A DNA stretch of 64,000 nucleotides from Syncephalis fuscata (Eukaryota > Zoopagomycota > Zoopagomycetes > Zoopagales > Piptocephalidaceae): assembly GCA_025786725.1 (NCBI GenBank), contig JAHLTZ010000056.1, forward strand, positions 31,745-95,744, given 5' to 3'. A program made the position numbers and the translations under genes. Each line of letters opens with the position of its first letter. Positions within the stretch are counted from its first letter, which is position 1. Shown here piece by piece: positions 1 through 12,617 of the stretch. Under the pieces are notes generated by a model, which worked only from the letters and a program-made list of their open reading frames with translations, was not told the DNA's origin and made no database searches.

Positions 1-3000
1 ATTGGACTCGGTAAAAAGATCCAATCACAGATATTCCGGTGTCTGGCTGGTATTTTACACTTGGGCAGTATCCAGTTTACGGATCCCAGCCGCCAGACAA
101 CAGAAGAGTCGGCATATGTACGCAACGATGAAGCACTTGCCACGGCTGCCGAACTGTTTGGACTACACGCACGCGCACTTGAGGGTGTATTGACATACAA
201 GACACAGCTTATCAAGTCGGAAATGTGCACGCTTTTCCTGAACGCCGAACAATGTGCTCGTCAACGTGACGATCTTGCTCGATCACTCTATGGACTGCTA
301 TTTTCATGGCTGATCGAACAGATCAATACAAAGCTATGCACAGAATCGCAAACATATTTTATTGGTGTACTCGATCTTATCGGCTACCAGCCGGACCGAG
401 TTGTTCGTAACGGAGCCGGACTCGGCTTTGAAAACTTTTTATCTAACTTTGCATGTGAACGAGTGCACAACTTTATGCTGCATGAAATCTTTATTGCCGG
501 TAGTGACGACATGAGCAACGACGGCGTACGTGTGCCTCGTGTCGACTATGTCGACAACGCGCCATGTCTCGATCTATTTATGAAGCCACGTCGTGGTCTG
601 TTTGGCCTAATGGACAAGGAAGCGTCACGATCGGCCAATATCCGTCCTGCAACAGACGAGCAGTTCTTGCAAGCGTTTAATAAGCAACATTCAGCACACG
701 ACAACTACCTTGTCGTGCCAAATCGCCATAACGCATTTGCAATTCAACACTTTGCCGGACAAGTCACGTACGACGTGGACCGGTTTGCCGACAAGAATGC
801 CGATCTTTTGAGTGCAGACTTTGTCCAGCTGTTCCGTGGTAATGGCGGTGACTTGCCAGGATCGGCCAATGCCTTTATTACAACACTGTTTGAAGGCAGT
901 TCTGTCGAGACGGAGACACATGCGCGTGACAACGGCATTATTGTTGCAGCACGTCAGTCGGCCAAACCAACTCGCTCGCCAAGTACACGTCGTATGCGTA
1001 AAGCCGACGATGTGGAGGTTGACGACGACGACGACGACGCCAAGAGCAAGAAAGGAAAGAAAGGCACCAAAAAGGACAAGACGACCAAGCTTGTTGGTGT
1101 CGGTACACAGTGCAGTAAAGGTATTGGCGAATTGCTTGATACACTTGGCGAAACAATGCCATGGTTTGTGATCTGTATACGACCAAATGATCAGTCTAAA
1201 GTTGGTAAATTCGATGCCAAATATGTACGATCACAAGTACGCTATTTGCAACTACCCGAAATTGCCCAACGACGAGCAGTCGAATATATGGCCAATTTTA
1301 CGCATGCCGAATTTATCGACCGTTACACAATCGTACTTTCGCCAATGGGAATTGAGTCAAGTCGGCAGCCGCGGGCCAAGATTGAAGCAGCCGGCGAAAT
1401 ATTTGGCTGGACGCCGCGCGAAATGTGCATTGGCAATAAACGCGTTTGGCTAAATGATTCGGCCTGGCGCGATTTGGAAGACAATCTACGTGCTGCCGAA
1501 AATGAAACACGCCGACGACAGAAAGATGGCGGTGGTGGCATGGACGATAACATGTCTACATACAGCGGCATGACTGGATACGGCGGCGGTATGCTTGCTC
1601 CACCACGAGCTCTAGGTGCTGGATTACCAGGTGCACCATCTGTCTTCTCTGATGATCAACAATCGTATATGAGTGATGACGACGGTGGCAACTCTACCTA
1701 TGGCGATCACCGAGGCAATAATTCGCCATATGCTGGTTCATCAGCTGGCGATTATGAAATGCGTAAACGCAATGGTGGCGGCATGTCAAGTAGTGCTGGT
1801 GATCATGGCGACAAAAACATTCTAGTTGAGCAAGAAGAAGAAGAAAAGCCTAAAATGACTGCTCAACGTCGCCGCTGGCTATGTATTACGTGGTCATTAA
1901 CTTGGTGGGTACCGCCCTTCTGCTTAGGATGGTGCGGTATGAAACGTAAAGACATTAGAATAGCCTGGCGTGAAAAGCTTGCTTTGTGCATTGTTATCTT
2001 CTTTGCCTGCTTAGTAATGTTATTCTTTATTGTCTTCTTTGGTAAATTGATCTGTCCACGCCAAGAGATTATGAATACTATTGAGTTAGCTGCACAAAAG
2101 GACGATAAGCCGTTGCCATACACCGCTATTCGTGGTGAAATTATGGATATCAGAAAGGTTGCTGTCCACGCACAAACCACGCTTAAAGAAATGCTTGACG
2201 TCAAAAGCAACTATGCTGGCCAGGATGCATCCAGATTATTCCCTGTACAGCCAAGTGTTCTATGTGACGGTGCTGATGGTAGTAAAAGTATTGACCAAGC
2301 ATTGGCGTTTAGCAATTTCACTGTTCAAGGTGATACGGCCAATGTACACGACTTCCGTTGGTATACTCGAAAAGGAAATCTAAACAAATACAGCGAAATT
2401 ATGGAAACGCTTAGAAGAAGTGCCCGTATAGCGTATCTTGGCTGGGATCCAAACGATTTGAAAGCCATGGTCGCATCAGCATCAACAAGCTATGTTATTA
2501 TTAACGAACAAGTCTTTGATCTTACCAGATACATGACGAACAATGTTGATTATCTGTATCCAGATGGTAGCCGTGGAAAAGACTCAGCACCTGTCGTTAA
2601 TTTCCTTGGCGATGAATTTGCTGCTTTGGTTAAAGCCAATCCTGGTAATGATATTACGAACAAGTTTAACCAAATGTTCAAATCTAAAAAGGCCGATCAA
2701 AATCGCATCAAGGTTTGCTTGCGTAATTTGTTCTTTGTCGGTGTCGTTGATTATCGTCGAAGTGCACGTTGTCAATTTGCCAATTACATTCTACTTGCCG
2801 TTACATCATTCATGGTGTTGATTATATTCTTTAAATTCCTTGCCGCCCTTCAATTGACTAGTCGTCGTGATCCTGAAGAACACGATCGATTTGTTATTTG
2901 CCAAGTGCCATGTTATACTGAAGGCGAAGAATCGCTTAAAGACACAATTGATTCACTTGCCGTACTTCGATATGACGATAAACGTAAATTAATATTTATT

Positions 3001-4956
3001 ATTTGCGATGGTATGATCGTTGGTTCTGGCAATGACCGCTCTACACCTCGTATTGCGCTTGATCTACTTGGTGCCGATCCTAGCATTGATCCTGAACCAC
3101 TTAGCTTCCTATCACTTGGTGATGGTATTAAACAGCATAATATGGGCAAGGTATATACTGGCCTTTATGAATGTAAAGGTCATGTTGTTCCATACATTGT
3201 TGTTGTTAAAGTTGGTCGTCCAAATGAACGTGCCCGTCCTGGCAATCGTGGCAAGCGCGACTCTCAGCTTATTCTAATGCGATTCTTTAATGCCGTTCAC
3301 TTTAATTCGGAAATGACACCACTTGAACTTGAAATGTATCACCAAATCAAAAATGTTATTGGTGTCGATCCAAGCTTTTATGAATACGTTCTTATGGTGG
3401 ATGCCGATACATTTATTATGCCAGATTCACTTAATCGCATGGTCAGTGCTATGTTGCACGATCAAAAGATCATTGGCTTGTGTGGTGAAACGCAACTTGC
3501 CAATGCTAAAGCAACCTGGATTACAATGATTCAAGTATACGAATACTACATTTCTCATCATATGGCAAAGGCATTTGAATCGCTATTTGGCTCTGTTACC
3601 TGTCTTCCTGGCTGTTTCTCGATGTACCGTGTCCGTGCACCTACAAAGAATAAGCCATTGCTTGTATCTAATCAATTAATTGAAGAATATTCAGAGAACC
3701 GTGTTGATACATTGCATAAGAAGAATTTGCTATCACTTGGTGAAGATCGTTATTTGACAACGCTACTACTTAAGCACTTCCCAATGAACAAGACTTCATT
3801 TACAAGCGATGCACAGTGCCGTACCAACGCTCCCGATACATGGTCTATTCTGCTTTCACAGCGCCGTCGATGGATCAATTCAACTGTGCATAATCTTGTT
3901 GAGCTTATTTCGCTACCACGTCTGTGCGGTTTCTGCTGCTTCTCTATGCGATTTGTTGTATTCATCGACTTGTTCTCCACCGTTGTTGCACCGGCTGCTG
4001 TTGTGTATCTTGGCTACTTGGTATATGTCGGTATTACGGAAGGTAGTGATGCAGTTATGATTTCCTTTATTCTGTTTGGTGTAGTCTACGGCCTACAAGC
4101 CATTATTTTCTTACTTAGACGTAAATGGGAGCATATTGGTTATATGATTATTTCTATTATTGCACTGCCACTTTTTTCGTTCTTTATTCCTATCTATTCG
4201 TTCTGGCACTTTGATGACTTTTCTTGGGGTAATACTCGTTTGGTAGTTGGTGATAAGGGCGATAAGAAATACATATCTGCTGATGATGAGAAATTTGACC
4301 CACGTAGCATTCCACGTAAGAAGTGGAGCGACTACGAACAGAGCTGTGGGAGGTTGGTTCGCAGAACTCACACGAGTCTCGTGCTACTGCCGTCAGCCAC
4401 CATTCTCACCAATCGCATCAATCTCGAGGCCATCCGAGTGAATACGGCGCATTTGCCGGTACTGGAACGCCATCAGTTATGGGCATGGAACAAAACTATC
4501 GTCAGAGCTCGTACTCCAACATGAAGACGGCTGTGGGTACCAACGATCATCGGGCTTCTCAAGCACTTACCATCGATAACAATATGATGGGCGGTAACTT
4601 TAGCCAGGAAATATACAAGGCCAGCCCGGATTTGCCAATAATAATAACAATGCCTATGCTCGTCCAGCAAGTGCCGTTTATAGCGCGTACGGCGTTGGTA
4701 ATAATGGTGCTCATTCGGTTGGTGCCCCATCGGTTATTATGGATTTCGATGGCCACAACAACAACACCAACAACATGTGTCCAAATGACGATCAAATTCT
4801 TGGCGAAATTCGACGTATTCTTTCGACGGCCGATCTAATGACCGTAACAAAGAAACAGTTAGAGACGAGCTTTCGGCCTTCTTTGGCATTGATATGACAC
4901 CCAAGAAAGAGTACATCAATCGATGCATTGAAATGATTCTACAGGGCAAATTATAA
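1..4956 (+). CDS. Chitin synthase with N-terminal myosin-motor-like domain (class V/VII type), 5'-partial, 3' end frame-disrupted
   Basis: Makes chitin from UDP-GlcNAc at the plasma membrane; the motor-like region is known in this family to help target the enzyme to growing tips. The frame is open from base 1, so the gene starts outside the window. Seen in order: the end of the motor domain (LHLGSIQF at about 58-81, relay-like IGVLDLIGYQ near 363), an acidic/lysine insert (1000-1080), two hydrophobic segments (about 1880-2050), a cytochrome b5-like patch (VFDLTRYM near 2513), then the glycosyltransferase with VDADTF (about 3400), LPGCFSMYR, GEDRYL and QRRRW (3858-3872), and several C-terminal membrane helices to about 4220. 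The main frame closes at 4524, but homology-like coding continues: ELWEVGSQ in the next frame after about 4340, an Asn run in the third frame after about 4622, and a DEK_C-type end (FFGIDMTPKKEYINRCIE) back in the first frame after about 4858, stopping at 4954-4956. Each change is -1. The catalytic core is intact. Confidence 0.9.
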
Positions 4957-6657
4957 TCTATTATTACAATTATTTAGTCTAAAGACTTTTGTGACGCTTT
5001 ATTAGTTTGTTCTGCTGTAATTGTCACTCCACACAGATTTAATTGCTTTAGAATTAACACTTCTCATCTATTTGATTGCTGTTATCACCTGAACTGTATC
5101 AGGAGATGTTTCCTTATTTCATTTCATTTTTCCTATTAGATACATAAGCTTTAAAAACTTGTGTATCTATCTCCCTATACATCTATCACTAGTGGAGTAC
5201 TTGCGGTAATAAATTGGTTTTGACGTAAAGTGTTTATTTGTAATTTAATGTAAAGTTAATTTAGTAATGTAAATTAAGCAATGTAGCTAATTAATACAAG
5301 TATGAAAGTGTGTTAAATAATGGTGTATAAAATCTGGTTATAAAAGTGATTATCAACTTGATAGTAAATTAACTGAAGTAATGGCTTTAACGTAAACTGA
5401 TAAATTATAATTGAGTTAAAGGTAAAATATGCTTGTTATCTACTTGTTGCTTAATAAAATATTTTAATACATAAATATAATCAATTTTTGCTCACTGTTT
5501 TTATACATTTAATAAATATCAAATACGAACACCCTATTATTATATGCTAACTGTGCTGAACAGGTCTTGCCTGTGTTTATCTAAGATTAATTACTGAATC
5601 ATGCTTAACCAAGTAAAAATACTTACTTGATGCTAAACTAAATACTATTTATAGCGATATTGAGAAATGATTAGATGAAATCAATTGTGCTGTCTAGTTG
5701 ATATTGAAATGAAACTAGCATTTATAGCAAATGCTGTATGGATAGTGCTAATATATGGTAGAGTTTAAACAATTTATGTTCACGGAGCTCATGTATAAGA
5801 AATTAGGCAGAAATTGTGTATTCACTAACTAAAAATATTGGTTTGTATATCGTTTACCGGATATTTACTAGTTACGACATGTTAATGTTTAATCATACAA
5901 TAGTCGATAGATAAAAGCTTATTTGTAGCAAGTATCAATATTGCATGCCATATTTTATACCAAAACAAAACACGTACGTGTTAACATGCTTAATCACATG
6001 GTAATAATTGTGATATAGTCTACGGACAAGATACACAGACAAAATAATACATTGCCATATACAGCTATGAATATGGTTTCTATATTTAGCATTGCCTGAT
6101 TTAAATTTGTTATTATCTATTTAAATAATGCTAGCGGACCTAGCTTATTCCGATAATCATATGAAGAGTAGCTGCAGCCCTCAGCGGTCGGAACATCAAG
6201 CGTAATGGCATAATTTCGTTTTCTTTATCGAACAAAGTGTAGATACGGGATCAAGTCCTTGAAACTATTGTTTTAAAAAACACTTTGAACTCTGTTTGAA
6301 TTAGGCATACTGGTCTATTCCAGGCATGTGGCTGGTGAAATATGGCTCGAGCAAAAGGCGGCCTAATACATTCTCAACATACCTGTAGGGTACTTATTTG
6401 ATGCTTCTAGCCATTATTGAAATATTTTTAAAAATACTTGCTGCTATATTTATACTGATATACATATATGAGAAACGTGGAATAGCTATGTCACAGGGAT
6501 TAACCTATGATCAAATATGCCTTGGTATTGGCTGCGGGAAAGACATTTATTTATATTATCTACAGACGGTTGATTGTCCATCTGTGTTTTTGCTAAAATA
6601 TCTCTGCACCGAAATCATGTGTGGATTGTATAATATTTTATTATGTGTATGATGATA
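4957..6657. other. AT-rich stretch without a supported gene
   Basis: About 1.7 kb downstream of the chitin synthase. It is AT-rich with stops in all frames, and only one short ORF (6398-6652) that has no recognisable motif. The part after about 6160 is less AT-rich and may be more remnant of the decayed gene that follows, but I could not read a continuous peptide in it. Confidence 0.5.
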
Positions 6658-7700
6658 TCAGACAGCGACCACATAAGGCCTTACATTGTAAATTTTTTGA
6701 GCCTTCTTTGTAGAAAGCCAAACTTTTGGGCCAAATGTTCGTGAGACATAAACGCTACTATCCCTTAGTGACTCATTATACTTTGGTGTGAAAGATGCTG
6801 TATACCGGTATGGTACTTGATATCGCTCCACAATTGAGTCTTCGGGAGATACAAACACTACTATGAAGGGGATGGTGCTATTATCGTTACAGAAATGGGA
6901 AAACCATGAAGCTACCTCCGTTTGATTTGTGACATCGATAAGGATAGATTCAAATGGTTGACAGTATATTGTTTATTTGTCGTGGATTGGTCCCATCGTT
7001 GGAGAATGTTGCTAAATGTGTGTATACAGATGAGGGATCGGGTTCTCCCCAAGCGTTACTATCACGCGACTGAGTCGTGCAGCAGTAGAAATAATGGCGT
7101 TGGCTGTGATGGCAGAGTAATAGCCAATCACTTGGCAAAGAGTGATATGCACCAGTGCATGTTTATACGTGTATGGCGTAGTGGGAGCCGTTAAACAAGA
7201 GAAATACTAGTAAGTGACGACAATGATGATTGCAGCAGCAGCGACAATAAGGATGAACCATGCCATCAGCCATTTGGCAAATGGTGTCATTTGGCCGTCA
7301 AATCATGATAGAGTTTTACGTCCTTGCTCGGTGGCACCAATCCTTAGTCGTGTGACCCATAGCAGTGTTGGCACTATCCGTTTAATGATGTAGGATGTAC
7401 ACCGTCCAATAGAGCGGTAAGCTAATTAACGGCGTAAACGTGAATAGTAAGCAAAATATGATAGCACACCCGCATGGTTGGCATGTCTAAAGCGGGACGA
7501 TCTTGCATTGCGATGCCAGTTTCAGTAAGAAAAAACATGTCCATACCTATCGGAACGAAATAGTGGTCGCTGATGTCATGTTACGTAGAATTCGGCCATT
7601 TACGCCGTCTATCTATGTCCTCGGCTTCCAAGTTTCGGAATATAGAAATAGATCAAATATTATCGCGGGTCCTCAGTATCCACTTTTCTATCTACCATCC
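6658..7700 (-). pseudogene. Decayed membrane-protein gene
   Basis: Reading the minus strand, protein-like segments follow one another but are broken by stops and frame changes. From 5' to 3': FRNLEAEDIDRRRKWPNS, a stop, then HDISDHYFVPIGMDMFFLTE continuing to VCYHILLTIHVYAVN, a stop; RIVPTLLWVTRLRIGATEQG, a stop, then FDGQMTPFAKWLMAWF running into a strong hydrophobic helix (ILIVAAAAIIIVV); another hydrophobic piece around VIGYYSAITANAIIS; and a last open frame of about 100 codons containing VSPEDSIVERYQVPYRYT and ending at 6658. Base composition here is less AT-rich than the flanks. The family is not recognised; at least two membrane segments suggest an integral membrane protein. An active gene with many undetected introns is the alternative, but the in-frame stops do not coincide with good splice sites. 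Confidence 0.5.
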
Positions 7701-7828
7701 ATTTAAGCCACTGGCAGTTATCATTTTATTAGCACATCCTCATAATCGATTATTATTTTAAGCACCTTGTTTACATTAACAAACAAGTTTACTTAATCTC
7801 CTTTCTATTCAAACATTTATACGAATCT

Positions 7829-7853
7829 ACACACACACACACACACACACACA
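7829..7853. repeat. (AC)n microsatellite
   Basis: An uninterrupted AC dinucleotide run of about 25 bases in non-coding DNA. Confidence 0.95.
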
Positions 7854-8255
7854 TTAACTATAAATCATTCACTAATTAACTTTAATACGGTCAAGTCAGC
7901 CAGTTAAATAACACCAAACAAGGTATGCTGATAAAAATTTTGTGTTGATAAATGTCTATAGCGCTATTTTTATTCCCGCTATATCAATGGCTATGATATA
8001 GCCATACCTACACTTGTGATGCTTGTTATGATCTCATGTAATAATGAGGCGATTATCAAACTTATCTTTTTTTGATCAACTAAGCTAGCATGCTTTTCTG
8101 ATCCGATTACTCGTTTGTTCATTCTTAACTAGTATTCTTAGTACTGCTGCTTGTATTATAATACCGGTTTGATTTTGTCGTATTATGAACGTAATTGCTG
8201 AGAGACTATAACCATGACATTCACAGGCTTGTGCATGAAATGGTGGGATGGACTG

Positions 8256-8284
8256 GTGCGTGTGTGCGTGTGTGCGTGTGTGTG
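8256..8284. repeat. (GTGTGC)n-type microsatellite
   Basis: A GT-rich run with regular GC interruptions in non-coding DNA. Confidence 0.9.
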
Positions 8285-11200
8285 AAAGCTATGCACCCAG
8301 GTCTAACCTGTGTACCCATTGCCAATTACTTCGTCCAGTTGCTTGCCGTTTATCTGTTTCTTTGCATATTCTTTTCTATTTCGTCAACTTTCATCTTCGT
8401 TGCTTGATACTTTCTGTTTTCTATTTGTTAGCAGGGTATCTATCAATTAATATTGCTATTGCCACTATTCTTACTGATATTGCGCAATTTCAACTTACTC
8501 AATGGTTATAGAAGTGGCGGGTTCTAGGCGTGTGCAAACAAACGCCTTTTCCATAGCTATTTTATAACTGCTTCTACCGCGTTACAGGTGTTTACCTGTT
8601 GTCAAATCAACATTTATTATCATCATCATTAGTATTGTATTCGTACATTTAATTCGGTGGAATATTTTGCTGTTGTGGTAGGTCATATTGTAAGCGTGGT
8701 TTAAGCGCGCTGTTTTATTACGTCTATCGGTTACATTAAGCCATACGCGTCTTTCAAAAAACAAAAAACAGTCTACAGTGCGATACTTTAACAGATACAA
8801 GTAATTTTATATTAAAGTTAGCACTAGTCTATTTCAAATTTACGGTAAGGAATGCGCGTATCATTTTATGGCGTAATGTGTTTTAATGATTCTGCATCGG
8901 TGGTAGAATGAATAATAATGTTGTGCTTAGAAATGGGTGGAGATTGTGTGTGTGCGTGCGTATGAGTGGTGAATATGGTTCATCAGCTGAGTGCTAAAGC
9001 TATCTCATTTGTGCCTTTTTCGATCAACAGAAGCATGTCGACGGGCCTTGAGTCGGTGGTGTGTGTGTCCATTTTATTTCCTAATCGAATTCCTTACAGT
9101 TGTTACGGCTATTTTTGCATGGCCGGTTTACTGTTTTTCCTGTTATCAATGGCAGATGTTCCCTGTATTGCTACAGATGCTCGTTGTTGTACGGTTGGGC
9201 CATAGGTAACATGATATTTATTTAATCTGTTTCATACACGATTCGTTTGCCATGCTAAACTACTTTGGCCTACCGTAGGCTAGGAGATAGCGATAATTAG
9301 TACTACTATTAGTGCTACCGTTAATCGTTGTTCTAGAACTAATAAAAACGAAAGGTGGGAAATAGATTTTTGGCATTGGATGTCTAGCGGTGGCACACGC
9401 TGGACCAATGCTAGCTTTTGGCAAGGAAAATGGGGCAAATAATCTATATTCATTTAAAGCCTTTGGTTTTAAATTCATTCATTTATTGCCTTCAACTAAT
9501 GTGTATGTGCATAGCTAGTTTAGCATACTCGGCCATTGATAGCAATGCTTCCGTCTCCGACTAAGCTTTAAAACGCAGTTTAGTAATACATTTTGATACA
9601 TTTTCATATACGCCATAAGGTGTAGTACTTTATTGTTTCGCTCGGATCTGCTACAAAAGCTCCATTTATCGATGGTGTTACGGCGTGGTTACTTTGACTT
9701 TTGGCTGAGTGAAATTTGCGCGTTTCCAAACCAAAAATCAAAGCAATGAATAAGGGCCAAACACGTCTTAGTCTTTCCCCGACTGTGATATGTGATATAG
9801 CACCTCCCCATTTCGATCTACCTTTTCGTTATGCACACACACGCACACATCACACTTTGCCATAAGAGATATTCATAGCACTCTCCTTGTTTTAGTTCGC
9901 CTTGGTTATTGCCCCACAAATAGCTTTTTTAGGCTTTGACGTTTGTGTGTTCAATACTGAAGCTTGTACAGCAAGTGTCGTAACGCGTATGTACAAATTC
10001 ACAGTATAGTGCTTCTAGATGCATTGTTAAAGCAAATGGTATTCTAATTTATAGGCTTTGCCGATAGCATTAGCTGCTTAATTCAGTATTCGATACAGTT
10101 GAATCAAATCTAGTTTTATTTTTAATACATTGCTTTAACATACACGCTTACTGTTCAGTTTCGTATGCACGTTTTTATATTTAAGCATATTAATGCAATA
10201 TATATATATAGCGTGACTAGCTTTCAAACATCTCGTTTATTTGCTTTTTAATACTACTTGACTATTGACCGTCACTTTTCGTACACTTTCTAACCAACAA
10301 TTCATTCTATAGTACTCTTCCAAGGTTTATCGCTGTTACTTCTGTGCCCATTATCTACCATTACATCTTTGTTCCACGCAGACGAGTGTTAAGAAGCCAA
10401 CATTGTTCTAGGTAAGTTAATCACAAGCATGACGATTGTTTCGTTTTTTGGTATCTTTCTATTTGTTCGGTTGTACCAGTGTTATTCATTTAACGCTTAG
10501 CATACCTTTATTCCTGGCACATTGCATCTTTTTTGGTCAAACAAACTTTGCCATAGTTGATTTTGTCATAATATGTTTGATGAATCGACACATTGATTTA
10601 CTTTTCCTTATACATTACTTTACACAAACACAAACACACAAACATTCGTTGTTACTTTTCTTTGAAACTTAGCGTCTAGACCATCGTTATCACACGATAT
10701 TAATGGTAAATTTATTTCCTTTCGGGGTTATTTTTATTTTAATGACTGCCTCATTTGGTTTATTGACTCCGACTGGCAAAAAGGACTGGCAAAAAGACCT
10801 GCATTTAGGTCATTTGTGCTAGTATGTGTTTTATTCTTGGCAACATTAGTTCTATTTAGAATAGCATATTCCATACTAAGGGATTAAAAAAGGCTGATTT
10901 GCGATCTGGCTCATTTGGCCCTGAATCGCGTACACCCAATTTGCGATTGAATTGAGTTTGTACACATTGACACCTTTCTTGGCGTCTAATTATGGTCATT
11001 ATCGTTTTTGTGCAGTCAAATATACATTTTGCACGCTCACTCGTAGATACGAAGCTGCACGTGTCCGCACACGCACGCACATATATTCACATGAATGACT
11101 ACTGTGCACTTTTACCGATGGGAAGGATTCGGTAAATTTATCATCATTAGCAGCAATAATGCAGCCATACGGCAGCATGGTAGAGACAGAGAGCAATAAA

Positions 11201-12617
11201 GATAAAGATACGGTGTGTGTATGTGTGGTGCGGAACATAAGGTTCCGAAGGATTGGATAATCAGCGGTATTGGAGAGAGTTTTGAGGGGAGAAAGGATCA
11301 TATTGTATTACCGCCACCTTGCATCCACTTGAGGCCGGCCTTTTAGTGTTATTATTATCATTTCCCCTCAGCAATAATTTGTATGGATATGTGGCGTGTG
11401 TTTGTGTGTGTGTGCCTATATTGTTACAGCCATCAGAGATGATTCTGCATCACCATAGGAGAGAGAGAAATACTTCATTGATCCACTGTAACTTGGCATT
11501 TTCTTTTCGGCAACGTATGTACCCTGGCCTCGTTCGTAATCCTAGTTTCCTTTGCTCTGACCCTTTCTGGATCCATTGAGGTACTCGGGACGGCTAGGTG
11601 ATGATGGTGCTAGGTGAGGGGCCGCCTTCCACCAAATAAATGGTTACGAGCCAGTAAGCAAGTAAGGCCATACCAAGCACGCCATTACCATTCGTGATCA
11701 GCGTGTATATACATTGTAAAACGAGTGTTTGAGCAAAAGTCTAGTAGGTTTTATTTAAACGTGGACTCGGCTCTTGTTCTCGCACATACTTCATTCGCTT
11801 TTTTTACGTGATTCGTAGTATTGCACACCAAGGCATCATCATCACATATCCTATCACTCTTATTTCTATTCCACTGACTTAACTTTCTAATTCACGCTGT
11901 GATTTCAATTTTGTTTTAATTCACGCTGGGCCGTGTGGGTACGTATCATTTATCCTTGTCAGCCCAGTTGCTATCACTATTTAGTCGCCTCGACCTTGAT
12001 ATTCTGGTCCCTGGTACTCTGTCTTCAATCATCTCCCTTCAATCATCTCCCTTCAATTATTCCTATTCTATTGCTGCCTTATTTAATACCGCCGTTTCAT
12101 CTTACGCGCTATTACCCGACGCCAACCTAATATTGATCATTTGTTTTCTAGCGACCACCCTTTATTCTATTCTACTTTTAATTGGCGCATTATATTGCTC
12201 CTGTTTGAAGTGTACAAGCGGACAAGCTCAGCTTATTAATTATTTGCCAACAACTGTGACAAGTGGCGTCCTTAAACTACCTGATTTGGTTCGGCGATTT
12301 CCGTTAATTCACTTTATCCGCAACGATTCCAAGGGATTCGTGAAACTTCGCGTGATATTTTAGTGGTAAGTGTCCTGGATGCCCCAAATCGACGCTGTAA
12401 CTTATGAAACGTTATCACCTTGGCTTATTTTAAAAATTTTATTTAAATTGCCCACACCAAGCCAGCTAGCGTAATAGCAACTACAACTTCTGTCAGCTGA
12501 TTACTTAAAAATCTCACCGGATTTTTGTTTCTACACGTAATCAATTCTTACCTCTATCTTTACCATAACATCTATTTCAACACCCGTCAACGAATTATAT
12601 TCAATCCTATATTTATC

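Larger units (their letters stand above)
7701..12617. other. 4.9-kb intergenic/upstream region, no supported gene
   Basis: No ORF here shows a recognisable domain or plausible splice structure. The stretch lies upstream of the velvet gene and contains several CA/GT microsatellites and pyrimidine-rich tracts, so it may hold a long promoter and 5' leader. An ORF at 11935-12363 is hydrophobic, starts with GTG and resembles nothing known to me. Confidence 0.5.

Noticed and set aside
11935-12363. 142-codon hydrophobic ORF upstream of the velvet gene
   Set aside because: It begins at GTG, has no homology I recognise and a composition expected of T/C-rich DNA.
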